DNA of 64,000 nucleotides from Roseomonas xinghualingensis (GTDB lineage: Bacteria > Pseudomonadota > Alphaproteobacteria > Acetobacterales > Acetobacteraceae). How positions within the stretch are numbered: the stretch's first letter is position 1; each line of letters starts with the position of its first letter. Where the stretch lies: assembly GCF_025791835.1 (NCBI RefSeq), contig NZ_JAOXLP010000010.1:1-64000 (forward strand), given 5' to 3'. A program made the position numbers and the translations under genes. Of the stretch, positions 17,913-27,934 are shown in pieces. The notes under the pieces were generated by a model. That model made no database searches, was not told the DNA's origin, and saw only the letters and a program-made list of their open reading frames with translations.

Positions 17913-19024
17913 ACGGCCGCCCCCCCGGCGATCCCAAGCCCGGCACGGAGCGGCTTCCGCCCATCGAAGGCACGCCGGCCGCGCCCGCTGTGGCGCGGCC
18001 GTCCGAGCCGCTCCGGATCAGCCTCGCGCTGCAGGGCGGCGGCACCCATGGAGCCTTCACCTGGGGCGTGCTGCTGCGGCTGCTGGAGGAGGAGTCGATC
18101 GAGGTCGCCTCCATCTCCGGCACCTCGGCCGGCGCCATCAACGGCGCGGCCCTTGCACAAGGTTTGGCGCAGGGCGGGCGGGCCGGGGCGGCGGCCATGC
18201 TGGACCGGCTATGGGGCGTGATCGGCAGGGGCTATGCCTTCAGCCCGCTCCGCAACACGCCCTTCGAGGAGTTCATCTGGGGGCCGGATCTCAGCCGTAG
18301 CTTCGCCTGGCAGGCCTTCGACACGCTGACGCGCTTCTTCTCGCCCTACCAGCTCAATCCCTTTCCCATTGAGATGAACCCGCTGCGCGGGGTGCTGGAG
18401 GAGGTGCTGGATCTCGGCGCCCTCTGCACCCATCCCGATGCGCCGCGGCTCTTCGTTACCGCCACCAATGTCCGCAGTGGCAAGCCACGCGTCTTCGCCC
18501 GCCATGAGGTGACGCTGGAGGCGCTGCTCGCCTCCGCCTGCCTGCCCAATGTCTTCCGCGCCGTGGAGATCGATGGCGAGGCCTATTGGGACGGCGGGTT
18601 CCTCGGTAACCCCGCCCTCTGGCCGCTCTTTGACGGCAAGGGGCCACCCGACCTCGTGCTGGTCGGGATCAACCCGATCTCCCGCCCGGACATCCCGCAG
18701 ACGGCGCAGGACATCAACACGCGGGTGAACGAGATCGGCTTCAACGCGTCCCTGATGTACGAGATGAGGGCCATTGAGTTCGTGCAGCGCCTGGTGGACC
18801 AGGGTCTGCTGAAGCCACCCCGCTACCAGCGCCTCTTCATCCATCTTATCGAGGATGAGGAGCGAATGCGCCGCCTGGGAATATCCACCAAATACAATGG
18901 TGACCAGGACTTCCTTAACACCCTTCGCGAAGATGGGCGGGCGGCTGCGGATCGCTGGCTGGCGGAAAACCGGGAAGCGCTGGGGAAGCGCGACAGCGTC
19001 GATATCCGCGCGCGCTTCCTCTGA
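17909..19024 (+). CDS. Patatin-like phospholipase/esterase
   Basis: A 371-residue patatin-fold hydrolase. The oxyanion loop GGGTHGAFTWG is at about residues 43-53, the nucleophile S73 is in GTSAG, and the catalytic aspartate is in WDGGFLGNP near residue 220. It has no signal peptide, so it should act inside the cell, perhaps at granule or membrane surfaces. It has a TTG start at 17909 overlapping the bdhA stop (TTGA). With bdhA directly upstream, a role in hydrolysing hydroxybutyrate oligomers is a reasonable guess, but many patatins are lipases and the sequence does not decide. Confidence 0.85.
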   Translation: MNGRPPGDPKPGTERLPPIEGTPAAPAVARPSEPLRISLALQGGGTHGAFTWGVLLRLLEEESIEVASISGTSAGAINGAALAQGLAQGGRAGAAAMLDRLWGVIGRGYAFSPLRNTPFEEFIWGPDLSRSFAWQAFDTLTRFFSPYQLNPFPIEMNPLRGVLEEVLDLGALCTHPDAPRLFVTATNVRSGKPRVFARHEVTLEALLASACLPNVFRAVEIDGEAYWDGGFLGNPALWPLFDGKGPPDLVLVGINPISRPDIPQTAQDINTRVNEIGFNASLMYEMRAIEFVQRLVDQGLLKPPRYQRLFIHLIEDEERMRRLGISTKYNGDQDFLNTLREDGRAAADRWLAENREALGKRDSVDIRARFL

Positions 19025-19036
19025 CCCGTCCCTAGC

Positions 19037-20221
19037 TCAGAAAAGCTGCATGGTCAGTGCCTTGAGGTAGGCACTTTCCGGCAGCATGGGGTGGATTGGG
19101 TGGTCCGGCCCCGCCCCCGTGATCGCCAGGATCCGCGCATCCCGCCGCGCCCGCTGAAGGCCCGCGATCACCGTGTCGGCGAACTCGCCGGGCGCGACAT
19201 GATGGCTGCAGGAGGCGATGAACAGGATGCCGCCCGGCACCACCAGCCCCGCGGCGATCCGGGCGAGCCTGGAATAAGCGCGGATGGCCGCCGGGATGTC
19301 CTTCCGCCCCTTGGCGAAGGCTGGCGGGTCCACCACCACCACGCCGAAGCGGGCACCCTCATGGGCCATGCGCTCCAGCGTCTCCATCGCCTCACCGCGC
19401 ACCGCCTCCACGCGTCCGTCCAGCCCATTGCGGCGGGCGGTTTCCATCGCAGTGCCCAGGGCGTGCTCGGAGCGGTCCAGCAGCGTCACCCTGGCGGCAC
19501 CGGCAGCAGCGGCCTGAAGCCCGAAGCCCCCGGTGTGGCAAAAGGCGTCCAGCACCGTCTCGCCACGGGCCAGGTTAGCGACCCGGGCGCGGTTCTCGCG
19601 CTGGTCGAAGAACCAGCCGGTCTTCTGCCCGCCCAGTGGATCGACGGCGAAGGAAACGCCGCCTTCCTCCACCGTGCCGGTCGCCTCGGCGCCGCGCAGC
19701 AGGATGGTGGCCTCAGGCAAACCCTCCAGCCCTCGCACGCTGGCCTCGTTCCGCGCCACCACGGCGCGCGGGGCGATCAGGGCATCGAGGGCGCGCAGGA
19801 TGGCGGGGGTGGCCATTTCCATCCCGGCGGTGTTGGCCTGCAGCGCCACCAGATCGCCGTAGCGGTCCAGGATCAGCCCGGGCAGGCCATCGGCCTCGGC
19901 ATGGACCAGGCGGTAATGCGGGGTGGGGAAGAGCCGGTCGCGCAGGGCCAGGGCGCTGGCGATGCGATCCCGCCAGAAGGCGTCATCGATCGGCACCTCG
20001 GGATCGCGGGTCAGGCGCCGCCCGGCGATCAGAGAATGCGGATTGAAGTGGTGGATGCCATGACGGACGCCATCATCGCCCTCCACGCGCACGGGGGTGC
20101 CCGGCGGAATGGCACGGGCGGCCGGGATCATCGCGACTTCGTTGGAGAAGATCCAGGGATGACCCGCCTTGGCGCGCCGGTCGCGGCCGGGAAGGAGGCG
20201 GATGAGGGGCATGTCAGACAT
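19037..20221 (-). CDS. Class I SAM-dependent rRNA (cytosine-C5) methyltransferase, RlmI-like
   Basis: A 394-residue protein with an N-terminal PUA-like RNA-binding domain (LLPGRDRRAKAGHPWIFSNE), a linker with the EEHL-type strand (LVHAEADGLPGLILDRYGD), and a Rossmann methyltransferase domain from about 215. The latter shows motif I VLDAFCHTGGFGLQAAAAGA, DRSEHAL and the catalytic VVVDPPAFAKGRKD. This is the arrangement of RlmI, which methylates C1962 of 23S rRNA. Catalytic cysteine SCSHH is present near 345. It converges on the patatin gene with 12 nt between the stops. Confidence 0.88.
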   Translation of the reverse strand: MSDMPLIRLLPGRDRRAKAGHPWIFSNEVAMIPAARAIPPGTPVRVEGDDGVRHGIHHFNPHSLIAGRRLTRDPEVPIDDAFWRDRIASALALRDRLFPTPHYRLVHAEADGLPGLILDRYGDLVALQANTAGMEMATPAILRALDALIAPRAVVARNEASVRGLEGLPEATILLRGAEATGTVEEGGVSFAVDPLGGQKTGWFFDQRENRARVANLARGETVLDAFCHTGGFGLQAAAAGAARVTLLDRSEHALGTAMETARRNGLDGRVEAVRGEAMETLERMAHEGARFGVVVVDPPAFAKGRKDIPAAIRAYSRLARIAAGLVVPGGILFIASCSHHVAPGEFADTVIAGLQRARRDARILAITGAGPDHPIHPMLPESAYLKALTMQLF

Positions 20222-20264
20222 GGGGCCGGGAGATAAGCCGGAATGCCGCCCCGCGCATCCCGCC

Positions 20265-21158
20265 TCAGCGTGCCGGCGCCCTTACCGCCAGGAGGATGCC
20301 GCCCAGGGTGAGCGCCAGCGCCGCCGCCTGCCGCCAGCCGAGCGGTTCACCCAGTAGCATGGAGCCGGAGAGAACACCCACCAGCGGCGTCCCCAGCGTG
20401 CCGATCGCCGCCACCCCTGCCGGCAGCACGGAGAGTGCCGCGAACCAGCTCAGATAGCAGAGGCAGAGCGGAATAGCCGCCATGTAGAGGAAGGCGGCCC
20501 ACCCCCAGGGGCTGATCGCGCCAGGGTCGAAGCTCTCGAAGAAAGGAGAGGTGATGGCCAGCGGAAGGCAGCCCAGCCCGACCTGCCATGCCACGGAGAC
20601 GAGGGGGTTCAGCCCCAGCGGGTGCCGCTTGAACCAGACCGTGCCGAAGGCGAAGAGGACCGCCGCCGAAAGAAGCAGCATCACACCAGGCATCTTCGCC
20701 CAGTCCAGCGCGAAGCCCTGGGCGGTCACCAGCAACGCCACGCCCGAAAGCCCCATGGCCAGGGCGAGAACCCGCGAGAAGGTCGGCCGCTCCCCCAGCA
20801 CCGGCCAGGCGACGAGAGCGGCCCAGGCGGGCATGGTGTAGCATATCATCGCCCCTTCCCCCGCCCCCACATAGCGCAGGCCGAGAGTCGCCATCCCCAT
20901 CCAGGCCGTGACGTTGAGCAGCGCCGCGGCCAGCAACGGTCCGCGCTTCCCCGTGGGGACGGAGAGGGAAATGCCGCGCATAGCCGCGAAGCCGGCCAGG
21001 GCCAGCCCTGCCAGCAGGCCGGCAAGGCCACGGGCGGCCAGCGGCGGCATCTCCGTGAGCAGGAACTTCAGCACGGGCCAGTTCATGCCCCAGCCGAGGG
21101 TCGTCACCAGGATGCAGAGCAGCCCGAAGCGCCAGGCACGTGGATCCCCTGGGGACAT
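20265..21158 (-). CDS. EamA-type (DMT superfamily) transporter
   Basis: A 297-residue, ten-helix drug/metabolite transporter with two EamA repeats: the first from LLCILVTTLGWGMNWPVLKF to about residue 140, the second from LLLSAAVLFAFGTVWFKRH to the end. Conserved features include LGERPTFSRVLALAMGLSGV and the mirrored LGEPLGWRQAAALALTLGGI. Substrates of this family are diverse (amino acids, nucleotides, metabolites) and cannot be read from sequence. Its ATG lies one base after the stop of the upstream aldolase gene, so the two form a coupled pair. Confidence 0.85.
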   Translation of the reverse strand: MSPGDPRAWRFGLLCILVTTLGWGMNWPVLKFLLTEMPPLAARGLAGLLAGLALAGFAAMRGISLSVPTGKRGPLLAAALLNVTAWMGMATLGLRYVGAGEGAMICYTMPAWAALVAWPVLGERPTFSRVLALAMGLSGVALLVTAQGFALDWAKMPGVMLLLSAAVLFAFGTVWFKRHPLGLNPLVSVAWQVGLGCLPLAITSPFFESFDPGAISPWGWAAFLYMAAIPLCLCYLSWFAALSVLPAGVAAIGTLGTPLVGVLSGSMLLGEPLGWRQAAALALTLGGILLAVRAPAR

Positions 21159-21159
21159 G

Positions 21160-21942
21160 TCAGTCGAGGAAGTCAGGCTCCTCGCGTGACAGGATTCGCT
21201 TGACGCTCTCCAGATGCAGCCGGGCGCTTTCGTCCCCACCCTCCCGCATCTGGGCATAGGTCCGCTCGGCAACGTCCTGAGGCACGGCCTTCAGCGGCCG
21301 CCCGGTGGCGAAGGCGAGGCGCTGCACCTCGGCGGCGCGCTCAAGGTAATAAAGATCGTCCCAGGCTTCCGCGATGGAGGGGCCGACGATCATCACGCCA
21401 TGGTTCTTCAGGAAGCCGATATCAGCCTTTTCCATCACCGCCGCGATGCGGTCTCCCTCGGCGGAATCGAGGGCGAGGCCGTTGTAGTTCTCGTCCACGG
21501 CGGTGCGGCCGTAGAACTTCAGCGCCGTCTGCCCGGCCCAGACCAGGGGTGGCCCCTCCAGCATCGAGAGCGCGGTCGCATTCGGCATATGCGTGTGGAA
21601 AGCGGCCACCGCGCGCGGATGGCGCAGATGCAGCCGGGCATGGATGTGGAAGGCGGTGGATTCCGGCACGCCATCGCCGGCCAGGACATGGCCCTCGAAG
21701 TCGCAGATCAGCAGCCGGGAGGCGGTGATCTCGCTGAAGGCCCAGCCATAGGGGTTCACCAGCATCAGATCCGGCCGCCCCGGAACCAGCACCGAGAAGT
21801 GGTTGCAGATCCCTTCCTGAAGATTCAGGCGTGCCGCCATGCGGAAGCAGGCGGCGAGATCAACCCGAGCCTGCCTGATCTCCGGCGTGTCGAGGTCGCT
21901 GTTGCGGAGCAGATGCGGGGCGGAGGGATGCGCTTGCGCCAT
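21160..21942 (-). CDS. Class II aldolase/adducin family protein
   Basis: A 260-residue protein of the fuculose-phosphate aldolase fold. Zinc ligands are visible in HIHARLHLRHP and FHTHMPNA, and in the later LKNHGVMIVG. The active-site glycine-rich NHFSVLVPG near residue 46 is present. Members cleave sugar phosphates or decarboxylate related substrates; many in this group are unassigned. The ATG at 21942 was chosen because the domain begins soon after; the frame extends upstream without similarity. It is divergent from an M20 amidohydrolase and coupled to a DMT exporter. Confidence 0.85.
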   Translation of the reverse strand: MAQAHPSAPHLLRNSDLDTPEIRQARVDLAACFRMAARLNLQEGICNHFSVLVPGRPDLMLVNPYGWAFSEITASRLLICDFEGHVLAGDGVPESTAFHIHARLHLRHPRAVAAFHTHMPNATALSMLEGPPLVWAGQTALKFYGRTAVDENYNGLALDSAEGDRIAAVMEKADIGFLKNHGVMIVGPSIAEAWDDLYYLERAAEVQRLAFATGRPLKAVPQDVAERTYAQMREGGDESARLHLESVKRILSREEPDFLD

Positions 21943-22118
21943 GGCGGGTTCCGTTTCTCGGGCGGAGCAAGGTCCTCCCGGGCGCGACAAATCGCAAGGC
22001 ACCACGAGAGGCACTAATGTTTTGTGCTGCCGCCGCATCACGCAGGTCACCCGGCACCTCTTGCCCGGCCGGACGGCAGGCCGCATTCATCCCAGTGCAG
22101 CACGACGGAGCGACGCCC

Positions 22119-23363
22119 ATGTCCGGCACCAACCAGCGCATCAACGGCCCCCGCCTATGGGACAGCCTGATGGCCATGGCGGAGATCGGTGCGACGCCCA
22201 AGGGCGGCGTGAAGCGCCTGACGCTGACGGAAGTGGACCGCGCCGGCCGCGACCAGTTCGCCCAATGGTGCCGCGAGGCCGGGCTGACCGTGCGGGTGGA
22301 CGAGATGGGCAACATGTTCGCCCGCCGCCCCGGCCGCGACCCGAAGCGCAAGCCCGTGCTCTTCGGCAGCCACCTCGACAGCCAGCCCACCGGCGGCAAA
22401 TTCGATGGCGCCCTGGGCGTAATCGCCGGCCTGGAGGTGATGCGGACACTTCAGGACCTGAATATCGAAACCGAGGCACCGCTCGAGCTGATCAACTGGA
22501 CCGATGAGGAAGGCAGCCGTTTCGGCCACTCCCTCATGGGCAGCGGCGTCTGGGCCGGCATCTACGACCAGGCCGAGACCTATGCCCTGCGCGACCTGGA
22601 GGGCGTCTCGGTGATCGAGGCGCTGGAAGGCATCGGCTACAAGGGCGACCATCCGGCGAAGCCCTCCGAGGCGGATTCCTATTTCGAGCTGCATATCGAG
22701 CAGGGACCGATCCTGGAGCGCGAGGGCAAGCGCATCGGCATCGTCACCGGCGGCCAGGCGCAGGTCTGGTACGACGCGGCACTGACCGGCCAGGATTCCC
22801 ATGCCGGCACCACCCCGCCTTCCGCACGGCGGGACGCGCTGCTCGGCGCGGCGCGGATCGTGAACCTGGTGGATGCGCTGATGCGCGCACGCGGCGAGGA
22901 CGGGCGCGGCACGGTAGGCCGCCTTCAGGTCTTCCCCAATTCCTGCAACGTGGTTCCCGGTGAGGTGCGCTTCTCCGTGGAGTTCCGCCATCCCTCCGGC
23001 GATGAGATCGAGACGCTTGCCACCGACTTCCCGGCCCAGGCCCAGGCGATCGCGCGGGAACTCGGGCTGGCGTTGGAGCTGCGCGAGCTGTTCCGCATCC
23101 CTGCCCAGCCCTTCGATCCGGACTGCGTCGGATTGGTGCGGGATGCCGCCACGCGCCTTGGCCTGCCGGCGCGGGAGATCATCTCGGGCGCCGGACATGA
23201 CGCCATCTATGTCGCGCGCCGCGTGCCCACCGCGATGATCTTCACCCCCTGCAAGGACGGCCTCTCCCATAACGAGGCGGAGAGCATCCTGCCGGAGGAG
23301 GCCGCCGACGGGTGCCAGGTGCTGTTTGAAGCCGTGGTGGCCCGCGCCAACCGCCCGGCCTGA
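22119..23363 (+). CDS. M20 family amidohydrolase (N-carbamoyl-L-amino acid hydrolase/allantoate amidohydrolase type)
   Basis: A 414-residue zinc amidohydrolase. Motifs are GSHLDSQPTGGKFDGALGV (about 86-104), the catalytic WTDEEGSRFGHSLMGSGVWAG, HIEQGPILE (around 192-200), the dimerisation-domain GQDSHAGTTPPSARRDA, and the terminal ISGAGHDA. Family members release ammonia and CO2 from ureido acids such as carbamoyl-amino acids, ureidopropionate or allantoate. A GGAG site lies before the ATG at 22119. It is transcribed alone and ends at a strong hairpin. A second ureide-type system lies at 60703-64000, but specificity overlap is unproven. Confidence 0.87.
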   Translation: MSGTNQRINGPRLWDSLMAMAEIGATPKGGVKRLTLTEVDRAGRDQFAQWCREAGLTVRVDEMGNMFARRPGRDPKRKPVLFGSHLDSQPTGGKFDGALGVIAGLEVMRTLQDLNIETEAPLELINWTDEEGSRFGHSLMGSGVWAGIYDQAETYALRDLEGVSVIEALEGIGYKGDHPAKPSEADSYFELHIEQGPILEREGKRIGIVTGGQAQVWYDAALTGQDSHAGTTPPSARRDALLGAARIVNLVDALMRARGEDGRGTVGRLQVFPNSCNVVPGEVRFSVEFRHPSGDEIETLATDFPAQAQAIARELGLALELRELFRIPAQPFDPDCVGLVRDAATRLGLPAREIISGAGHDAIYVARRVPTAMIFTPCKDGLSHNEAESILPEEAADGCQVLFEAVVARANRPA

Positions 23364-23371
23364 GCATCGGC

Positions 23372-23409
23372 GCCGGAGCGGCTCGCGACGAAGGGCGCCC
23401 CGCTCCGGC
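23372..23409. terminator. Palindromic hairpin between convergent genes
   Basis: GCCGGAGCGG (23372-23381) pairs perfectly with CCGCTCCGGC (23400-23409), a 10-bp GC-rich stem with an 18-nt loop. It sits between the amidohydrolase stop and the end of the oppositely oriented GGDEF-EAL gene, so it could stop transcription from both sides. There is no T-run. A related arm occurs at 32232-32265. Confidence 0.5.
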
Positions 23410-23420
23410 CATGGCGCGCT

Positions 23421-25595
23421 TCAGTGTGAAACCAGTTCGCTTGCCGGCACGCCGCGGCCGAACAGCCAGCCCTGCATGACGGCGCAGCCTTCCTCCAGAA
23501 GCGCGTCGCGCTGAACCTCCGTCTCCACCCCCTCGGCAAGGAGCGGGATTTCCATCCCCCTTGCGAGGGTGGCGACGGCGCGGAGAATGGCCCGTTCCCG
23601 CGCCCCGCCCGGCAAGCCGGCCACGATGGAACGGTCGAGCTTCACCTGGTCCACCGGAAGGCGCAGCAGATGGGCCAGCGCCGAGCGGCCGCCACCGAAA
23701 TCATCCAGGGACAGGCGCACGCCATCGGCGGTGAGCTCATGCAGCACGGGCGCCATGGCATCCAGGTCGCAGGCGGCCACATCCTCAGGGATCTCGACCT
23801 CCAGCGCTTCCGGCGCCACGCCATGGCGCGCGAGCGTGGCCGCCACCCGGGCCGGAAAGCCCGGATCGCGCAGGCTCGTCGCGGAGATGTTCACGCCGAT
23901 GACCTCCGGCCCGTTCCCGGCGGCTTCCCAGGCGGCCTTCTGGCGCAACGCCTCCTCCAGCACCCAGGCATCGATCACGGGCATCAACCCGGCGGCATCG
24001 GCCTCAGGCAGGAAATCCGCCGGGGATACCGCGCTGCCACCTGGCCCGCCCGGCCAGCGCAGCAGCGCCTCCGCCCCGCGCAGCGAGCCGCTGCGCCCAT
24101 CCACCTGCACCTGCCAGACAAGCTGGAACTCGCCACCCACGACGGCGCGTGAAAGCCTCTCCCTCAGGGTCAGCCTGCGGGCAACACGCTCCCCCAGTGC
24201 GGCGTCATAGGCGATCACTGCGCCATTCCCTTGCCGCTTCGCCTCGGCCAGGGCCAGAGCGGCGGCCCGGTGCAGGGCATCCGCCTCCCGCCCGTCATGG
24301 GGCGCACGTGCATGGCCGATATTGGCCCGGATCGGGCCGGCACCGGTGCCGAGATCGAGCGGCGCGGCCAGGGCGCGCTGGATACGGGCCGCCATGGTCT
24401 CGGCCTCCGGCTGTGTGCGCAGGCCGGTGGCGATCACCGCGAACTCATCCCCGCCCAGGCGGAAAACCTGGTCTGCGGGACCGACCTCGTCGCGCAGGCG
24501 GCGCCCAGCCTCCTGCAGCATCGAATCTCCCGCCACTTGGCCAAGCGCGTCATTCACCGACCGCAACCCGGCCAGGTCGAGCAGGAGCAGCGAACCGCCA
24601 TCCGCATTCGATGCGAGTTGCACCAACGCCCCTGGGAACTGGAGGCGGTTCGGCAGGCCCGTGAGCGGGTCATGGCAGGCGAATTGCAGAGCCTCAGCCT
24701 GGGCCGCGTGCAGCCGCGTGACGTCGAGCAGCATGAGTACAGCCTGGGCCGGATAATTCCCCTCGCCAGGAAGCCAGGAAGAGGTGACGAGGATCACCCG
24801 GCGCTCCGGCATTCCCTGCTTTGCGGGCAGCACGCCTTCCACCTCCTGTCCCGGCGGCAGGCCAAAGGGGCCGGTGCCCGCCTCCCCAAGCTGCCGCAAC
24901 CCTGCTTCCATCAGCGTGGCCGGAACCATGCCACCGAAGAGATCGCTCAACCGCTGGTTGCCGGCGAGGGTCCGGCCATCGGGATCCAGGTGCCAGATGG
25001 CGGCAGGGACACTCTCATGGATGGCGCGGGCGCGAAGGTCGCGCGCGCGGGCTCCCGTTACGTCCACCCCGAAGCGGGCCACCTCCCCGCCCGAGAGCCG
25101 GCGCTTGCTGATTTGCAGGACGCGGCCATCTGGCAGGATGTGGTCGTATTCGGCCCTGGCGGCGTCTTCATGCGCGGGGATCTCCCGGGCAACCGCGACC
25201 CGCGCATTCTCCCCACGTCCATGGATGGCGGCGATCAGGTCATCCAACTTCACGCCGGGCGGAACCATCCGTGGCTCGGTCCCCAGCATGTCAAAGGCGT
25301 GGCTGCGGTCCAACAGGGTACGGTCCGGCGCGAAGACGGCGTAGCGCAGGGCGGACCGGTCCACTGCCTCCCGCAGCAGGGCGGCGCGGCGCAGGAGCGG
25401 CCAGGCGGCCAAGGCCGCAAGCAGGAGCCCGGCGATCATTGCGACAAGCAGCGCCGTCACGGCCGGCAGAGCCAGCGCCGGGGGCAACAGGAGGTTCAAC
25501 GCCACTGCGGCACCCGCGCAGCAGAGAAGGAGCCCACTCCCCAGAGCGACCGCATGCCAAAGGCGCTGCGGTGGAGCCTCTTTGGGCGGCGTCAC
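23421..25595 (-). CDS. Membrane GGDEF-EAL protein with PAS-like sensor region
   Basis: A 724-residue cyclic-di-GMP protein. Two N-terminal membrane helices (about 14-38 and 42-68) are followed by PAS-like regions (about 80-180 and 190-295). The GGDEF domain starts at HDPLTGLPNR (309-317) with RLGGDEFAV intact at 379-387, but the RxxD inhibitory site is absent (GPAD). The EAL domain from about 475 has EALLR (509-513), NIS, DDFG and KLD; the usual ITE is PED, which may weaken the phosphodiesterase. It could therefore be mainly a cyclase, or bifunctional. The start ATG at 25595 is followed by the anchor helices. No partner gene is adjacent. Confidence 0.9.
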   Translation of the reverse strand: MTPPKEAPPQRLWHAVALGSGLLLCCAGAAVALNLLLPPALALPAVTALLVAMIAGLLLAALAAWPLLRRAALLREAVDRSALRYAVFAPDRTLLDRSHAFDMLGTEPRMVPPGVKLDDLIAAIHGRGENARVAVAREIPAHEDAARAEYDHILPDGRVLQISKRRLSGGEVARFGVDVTGARARDLRARAIHESVPAAIWHLDPDGRTLAGNQRLSDLFGGMVPATLMEAGLRQLGEAGTGPFGLPPGQEVEGVLPAKQGMPERRVILVTSSWLPGEGNYPAQAVLMLLDVTRLHAAQAEALQFACHDPLTGLPNRLQFPGALVQLASNADGGSLLLLDLAGLRSVNDALGQVAGDSMLQEAGRRLRDEVGPADQVFRLGGDEFAVIATGLRTQPEAETMAARIQRALAAPLDLGTGAGPIRANIGHARAPHDGREADALHRAAALALAEAKRQGNGAVIAYDAALGERVARRLTLRERLSRAVVGGEFQLVWQVQVDGRSGSLRGAEALLRWPGGPGGSAVSPADFLPEADAAGLMPVIDAWVLEEALRQKAAWEAAGNGPEVIGVNISATSLRDPGFPARVAATLARHGVAPEALEVEIPEDVAACDLDAMAPVLHELTADGVRLSLDDFGGGRSALAHLLRLPVDQVKLDRSIVAGLPGGARERAILRAVATLARGMEIPLLAEGVETEVQRDALLEEGCAVMQGWLFGRGVPASELVSH

Positions 25596-25755
25596 GATTG
25601 TTTCCTGTTCTTCAGGTCCGGCGACACAAGCCTGCCTTGCCGGGGGCGGGGCGAATCTCGTGATCGTTATTGAGACTATATGACAGGTTTTGTCCTGACC
25701 GGAACGCCTATTCGTGACCCAAACGCATCCTTAACATACCGTTCTGCCCGCAGGG

Positions 25756-25784
25756 TTGGCATCGGAGCGGCCCGCCTCTATAGC
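25756..25784 (+). promoter_or_regulatory. Sigma-70-type promoter for tkt
   Basis: TTGGCA (25756-25761) and TATAGC (25779-25784) are 17 nt apart, giving a start near 25791. This makes the in-frame TTG at 25756 impossible as a translation start and supports one of the later codons. It lies in the roughly 270-nt space between the GGDEF-EAL gene and tkt; I see nothing else there. Confidence 0.5.
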
Positions 25785-25863
25785 GGCCAGCGCGCGATTG
25801 GAATGCATGCGATCGGCTGCCGACGCCCTGCGCCCGCAGCGACGCCGCGGAGAACCTCCTTCC

Positions 25864-27915
25864 TTGGCCACCACCGAACCAGACCAGCAGCCCTCCACGC
25901 CTGAGCGCAGCCCGGCGCTGATCGCGCAGGACGCGATCCTGGCGCGGCCCGCAACGCCGGCCCGTCGCATGGCCGATGCCATCCGGGCCCTGGCGATCGA
26001 CGCCGTGGAAGCCGCCAAATCCGGCCATCCGGGCATGCCGATGGGCATGGCGGATGCCGCGACCGTGCTCTTCACCCGCTTCCTGAAACACGACGTCGCT
26101 GATCCGCGCTGGCCGGACCGCGACCGCTTCGTGCTCAGCGCCGGTCACGGCTCGATGCTGCTCTATGCCTGGCTGCATCTGAGCGGCCATGCGGGCATGG
26201 GGGTGGAGGAGCTGCGCCGCTTCCGCCAGCTCCACTCCCCCGCCGCCGGCCATCCCGAATTCGGCGAGCACCCGGCGATCGAGACCACCACCGGGCCGCT
26301 CGGCCAGGGCATCTCCACCGCAGTTGGCATGGCCATGGCGGAGCGGCACCTCGCCGCGCGCTTCGGCAAGAGCCTGGTGGACCACCGCACCTGGGTGATC
26401 GCCTCGGATGGCGACCTGCAGGAAGGCATTTCCCATGAGGCGGCCTCGCTTGCCGGCCATTTCGGCCTGGGCAAGCTGACTGTCCTCTGGGACGACAACC
26501 ACATCTCCATCGATGGCGACACGGCGCTCTCTGTCTCCGAGGACACGCTCGCGCGCTTCAAGGCCTATGGCTGGGCCGTGCGCCGCGTGGACGGGCATGA
26601 CCATGAGGCCGTGGCGGCGGCACTGAACGCGGCGACCAAGTCCCGCAAGCCGACGCTGATCGCCTGCCGCACCATTATCGGCTTCACCGCGCCGAAGAAG
26701 GCCGGCACGGCGGGCAGCCATGGCGCGCCGCTCGGCCCCGATGAGGCCGCGGCCGCGAAGGCGGCGATGGGCTGGGATTCCGCTCCCTTCGAGGTGCCCG
26801 CGGATCTTCGCGAGGCCTGGGAAACGGCGGGCAAGCGCGGCGGCGGCACGCGCCGCTCCTGGCTGAAGCGCTTGGCGAAGCACCCGCAGCGCGCGGATTT
26901 CGAGCGCGCCATGGCCGGCAAGCTGCCGGAGCGCTGGGACGCGGCCATCGGCGAGTGGAAGGCCAAGGCCGCCGCCGAGAAGCCGAAGATCGCCACCCGC
27001 GTCGCCTCCCAGAAGGCGCTGGAGGCGCTGGTACCGGCCGTGCCGGAGATGATCGGCGGATCGGCCGACCTCACCGGCTCGAACAACACCAATGTGAAGG
27101 GCATCCCTGCCCTTTCGGCCGAGAATTTCGGCGGGCGCTTCGTCCATTGGGGTATCCGCGAGCACGGCATGGCCGCGGCCATGAACGGCATGGCGCTGCA
27201 TGGGGGCGTCATTCCCTATTCCGGCACCTTCCTGGTGTTCAGCGACTACATGCGCCCTTCGATCCGCCTCGCGGCGCTGATGCGGCAGCGGGTGGTCCAT
27301 GTGCTGACGCATGACAGCATCGGCCTGGGCGAGGATGGCCCAACCCACCAGCCGGTGGAGCATCTGGCCGCGCTGCGCGCCATCCCGAACCTTTATGTCT
27401 TCCGCCCGGCCGATGTGATCGAGACGGCGGAGGCCTGGGAGCTGGCGCTTAAGCGGACGGACGGGCCGAGCGTGCTGGCCCTCTCCCGCCAGAACCTGCC
27501 GACGGTCCGCACCGATATCGGCGAGAACCGCACGGCGCGCGGCGCCTATGTGCTGGCCGACGCCTCGGCCGAGCGGCGTGCGACCCTGATCGCCACCGGC
27601 TCGGAAGTGGAACTCGCACTCGCCGCCCGCGAGGCACTGGAGGAGGCCGGCATTCCCACGGCCGTCGTCTCCATGCCCTGCTGGAAGGTCTTTGAACTGC
27701 AGGACCCGTCCTACCAGGAGCAGGTGCTCGGCTCGGCCTTGCGGGTCGGCATCGAGGCCGCACTGGAGTTCGGCTGGTCCCGCTGGCTGGGTTCTAACGG
27801 GATCTTTATCGGCATGGCGGGCTTCGGTGCGAGCGCGCCCGCCGGCGATCTTTACAAGCACTTCGGCATCACTGCTGATGCGGTCGTGGCGGCAGTCAAG
27901 CGCCGCATTGGCTGA
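25864..27915 (+). CDS. tkt: Transketolase
   Basis: A protein of about 683 residues, the usual transketolase length. The N-terminal pyrophosphate domain shows [13 protein letters not shown] near residue 45, [22 protein letters not shown] and the thiamine motif [16 protein letters not shown]. The middle domain contains [13 protein letters not shown] and [14 protein letters not shown]. It transfers two-carbon units in the pentose phosphate route (or Calvin cycle). The TTG at 25864, with GGAG upstream, is my preferred start; an ATG at 25807 would add 19 residues. gap and pgk follow on the same strand, an arrangement common in Alphaproteobacteria. Confidence 0.93.
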   Translation: MATTEPDQQPSTPERSPALIAQDAILARPATPARRMADAIRALAIDAVEAAKSGHPGMPMGMADAATVLFTRFLKHDVADPRWPDRDRFVLSAGHGSMLLYAWLHLSGHAGMGVEELRRFRQLHSPAAGHPEFGEHPAIETTTGPLGQGISTAVGMAMAERHLAARFGKSLVDHRTWVIASDGDLQEGISHEAASLAGHFGLGKLTVLWDDNHISIDGDTALSVSEDTLARFKAYGWAVRRVDGHDHEAVAAALNAATKSRKPTLIACRTIIGFTAPKKAGTAGSHGAPLGPDEAAAAKAAMGWDSAPFEVPADLREAWETAGKRGGGTRRSWLKRLAKHPQRADFERAMAGKLPERWDAAIGEWKAKAAAEKPKIATRVASQKALEALVPAVPEMIGGSADLTGSNNTNVKGIPALSAENFGGRFVHWGIREHGMAAAMNGMALHGGVIPYSGTFLVFSDYMRPSIRLAALMRQRVVHVLTHDSIGLGEDGPTHQPVEHLAALRAIPNLYVFRPADVIETAEAWELALKRTDGPSVLALSRQNLPTVRTDIGENRTARGAYVLADASAERRATLIATGSEVELALAAREALEEAGIPTAVVSMPCWKVFELQDPSYQEQVLGSALRVGIEAALEFGWSRWLGSNGIFIGMAGFGASAPAGDLYKHFGITADAVVAAVKRRIG

Positions 27916-27934
27916 TTAGACGGAAGGGACGGAT

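Noticed and set aside
25756..25863. N-terminal extension of transketolase
   Set aside because: The TTG at 25756 is the -35 box of a good promoter, so it cannot be the start. An ATG at 25807 remains possible.
25708..27861. 717-codon minus-strand frame opposite tkt
   Set aside because: Transketolase motifs on the plus strand are complete; the antisense frame shows no domain or ribosome site.
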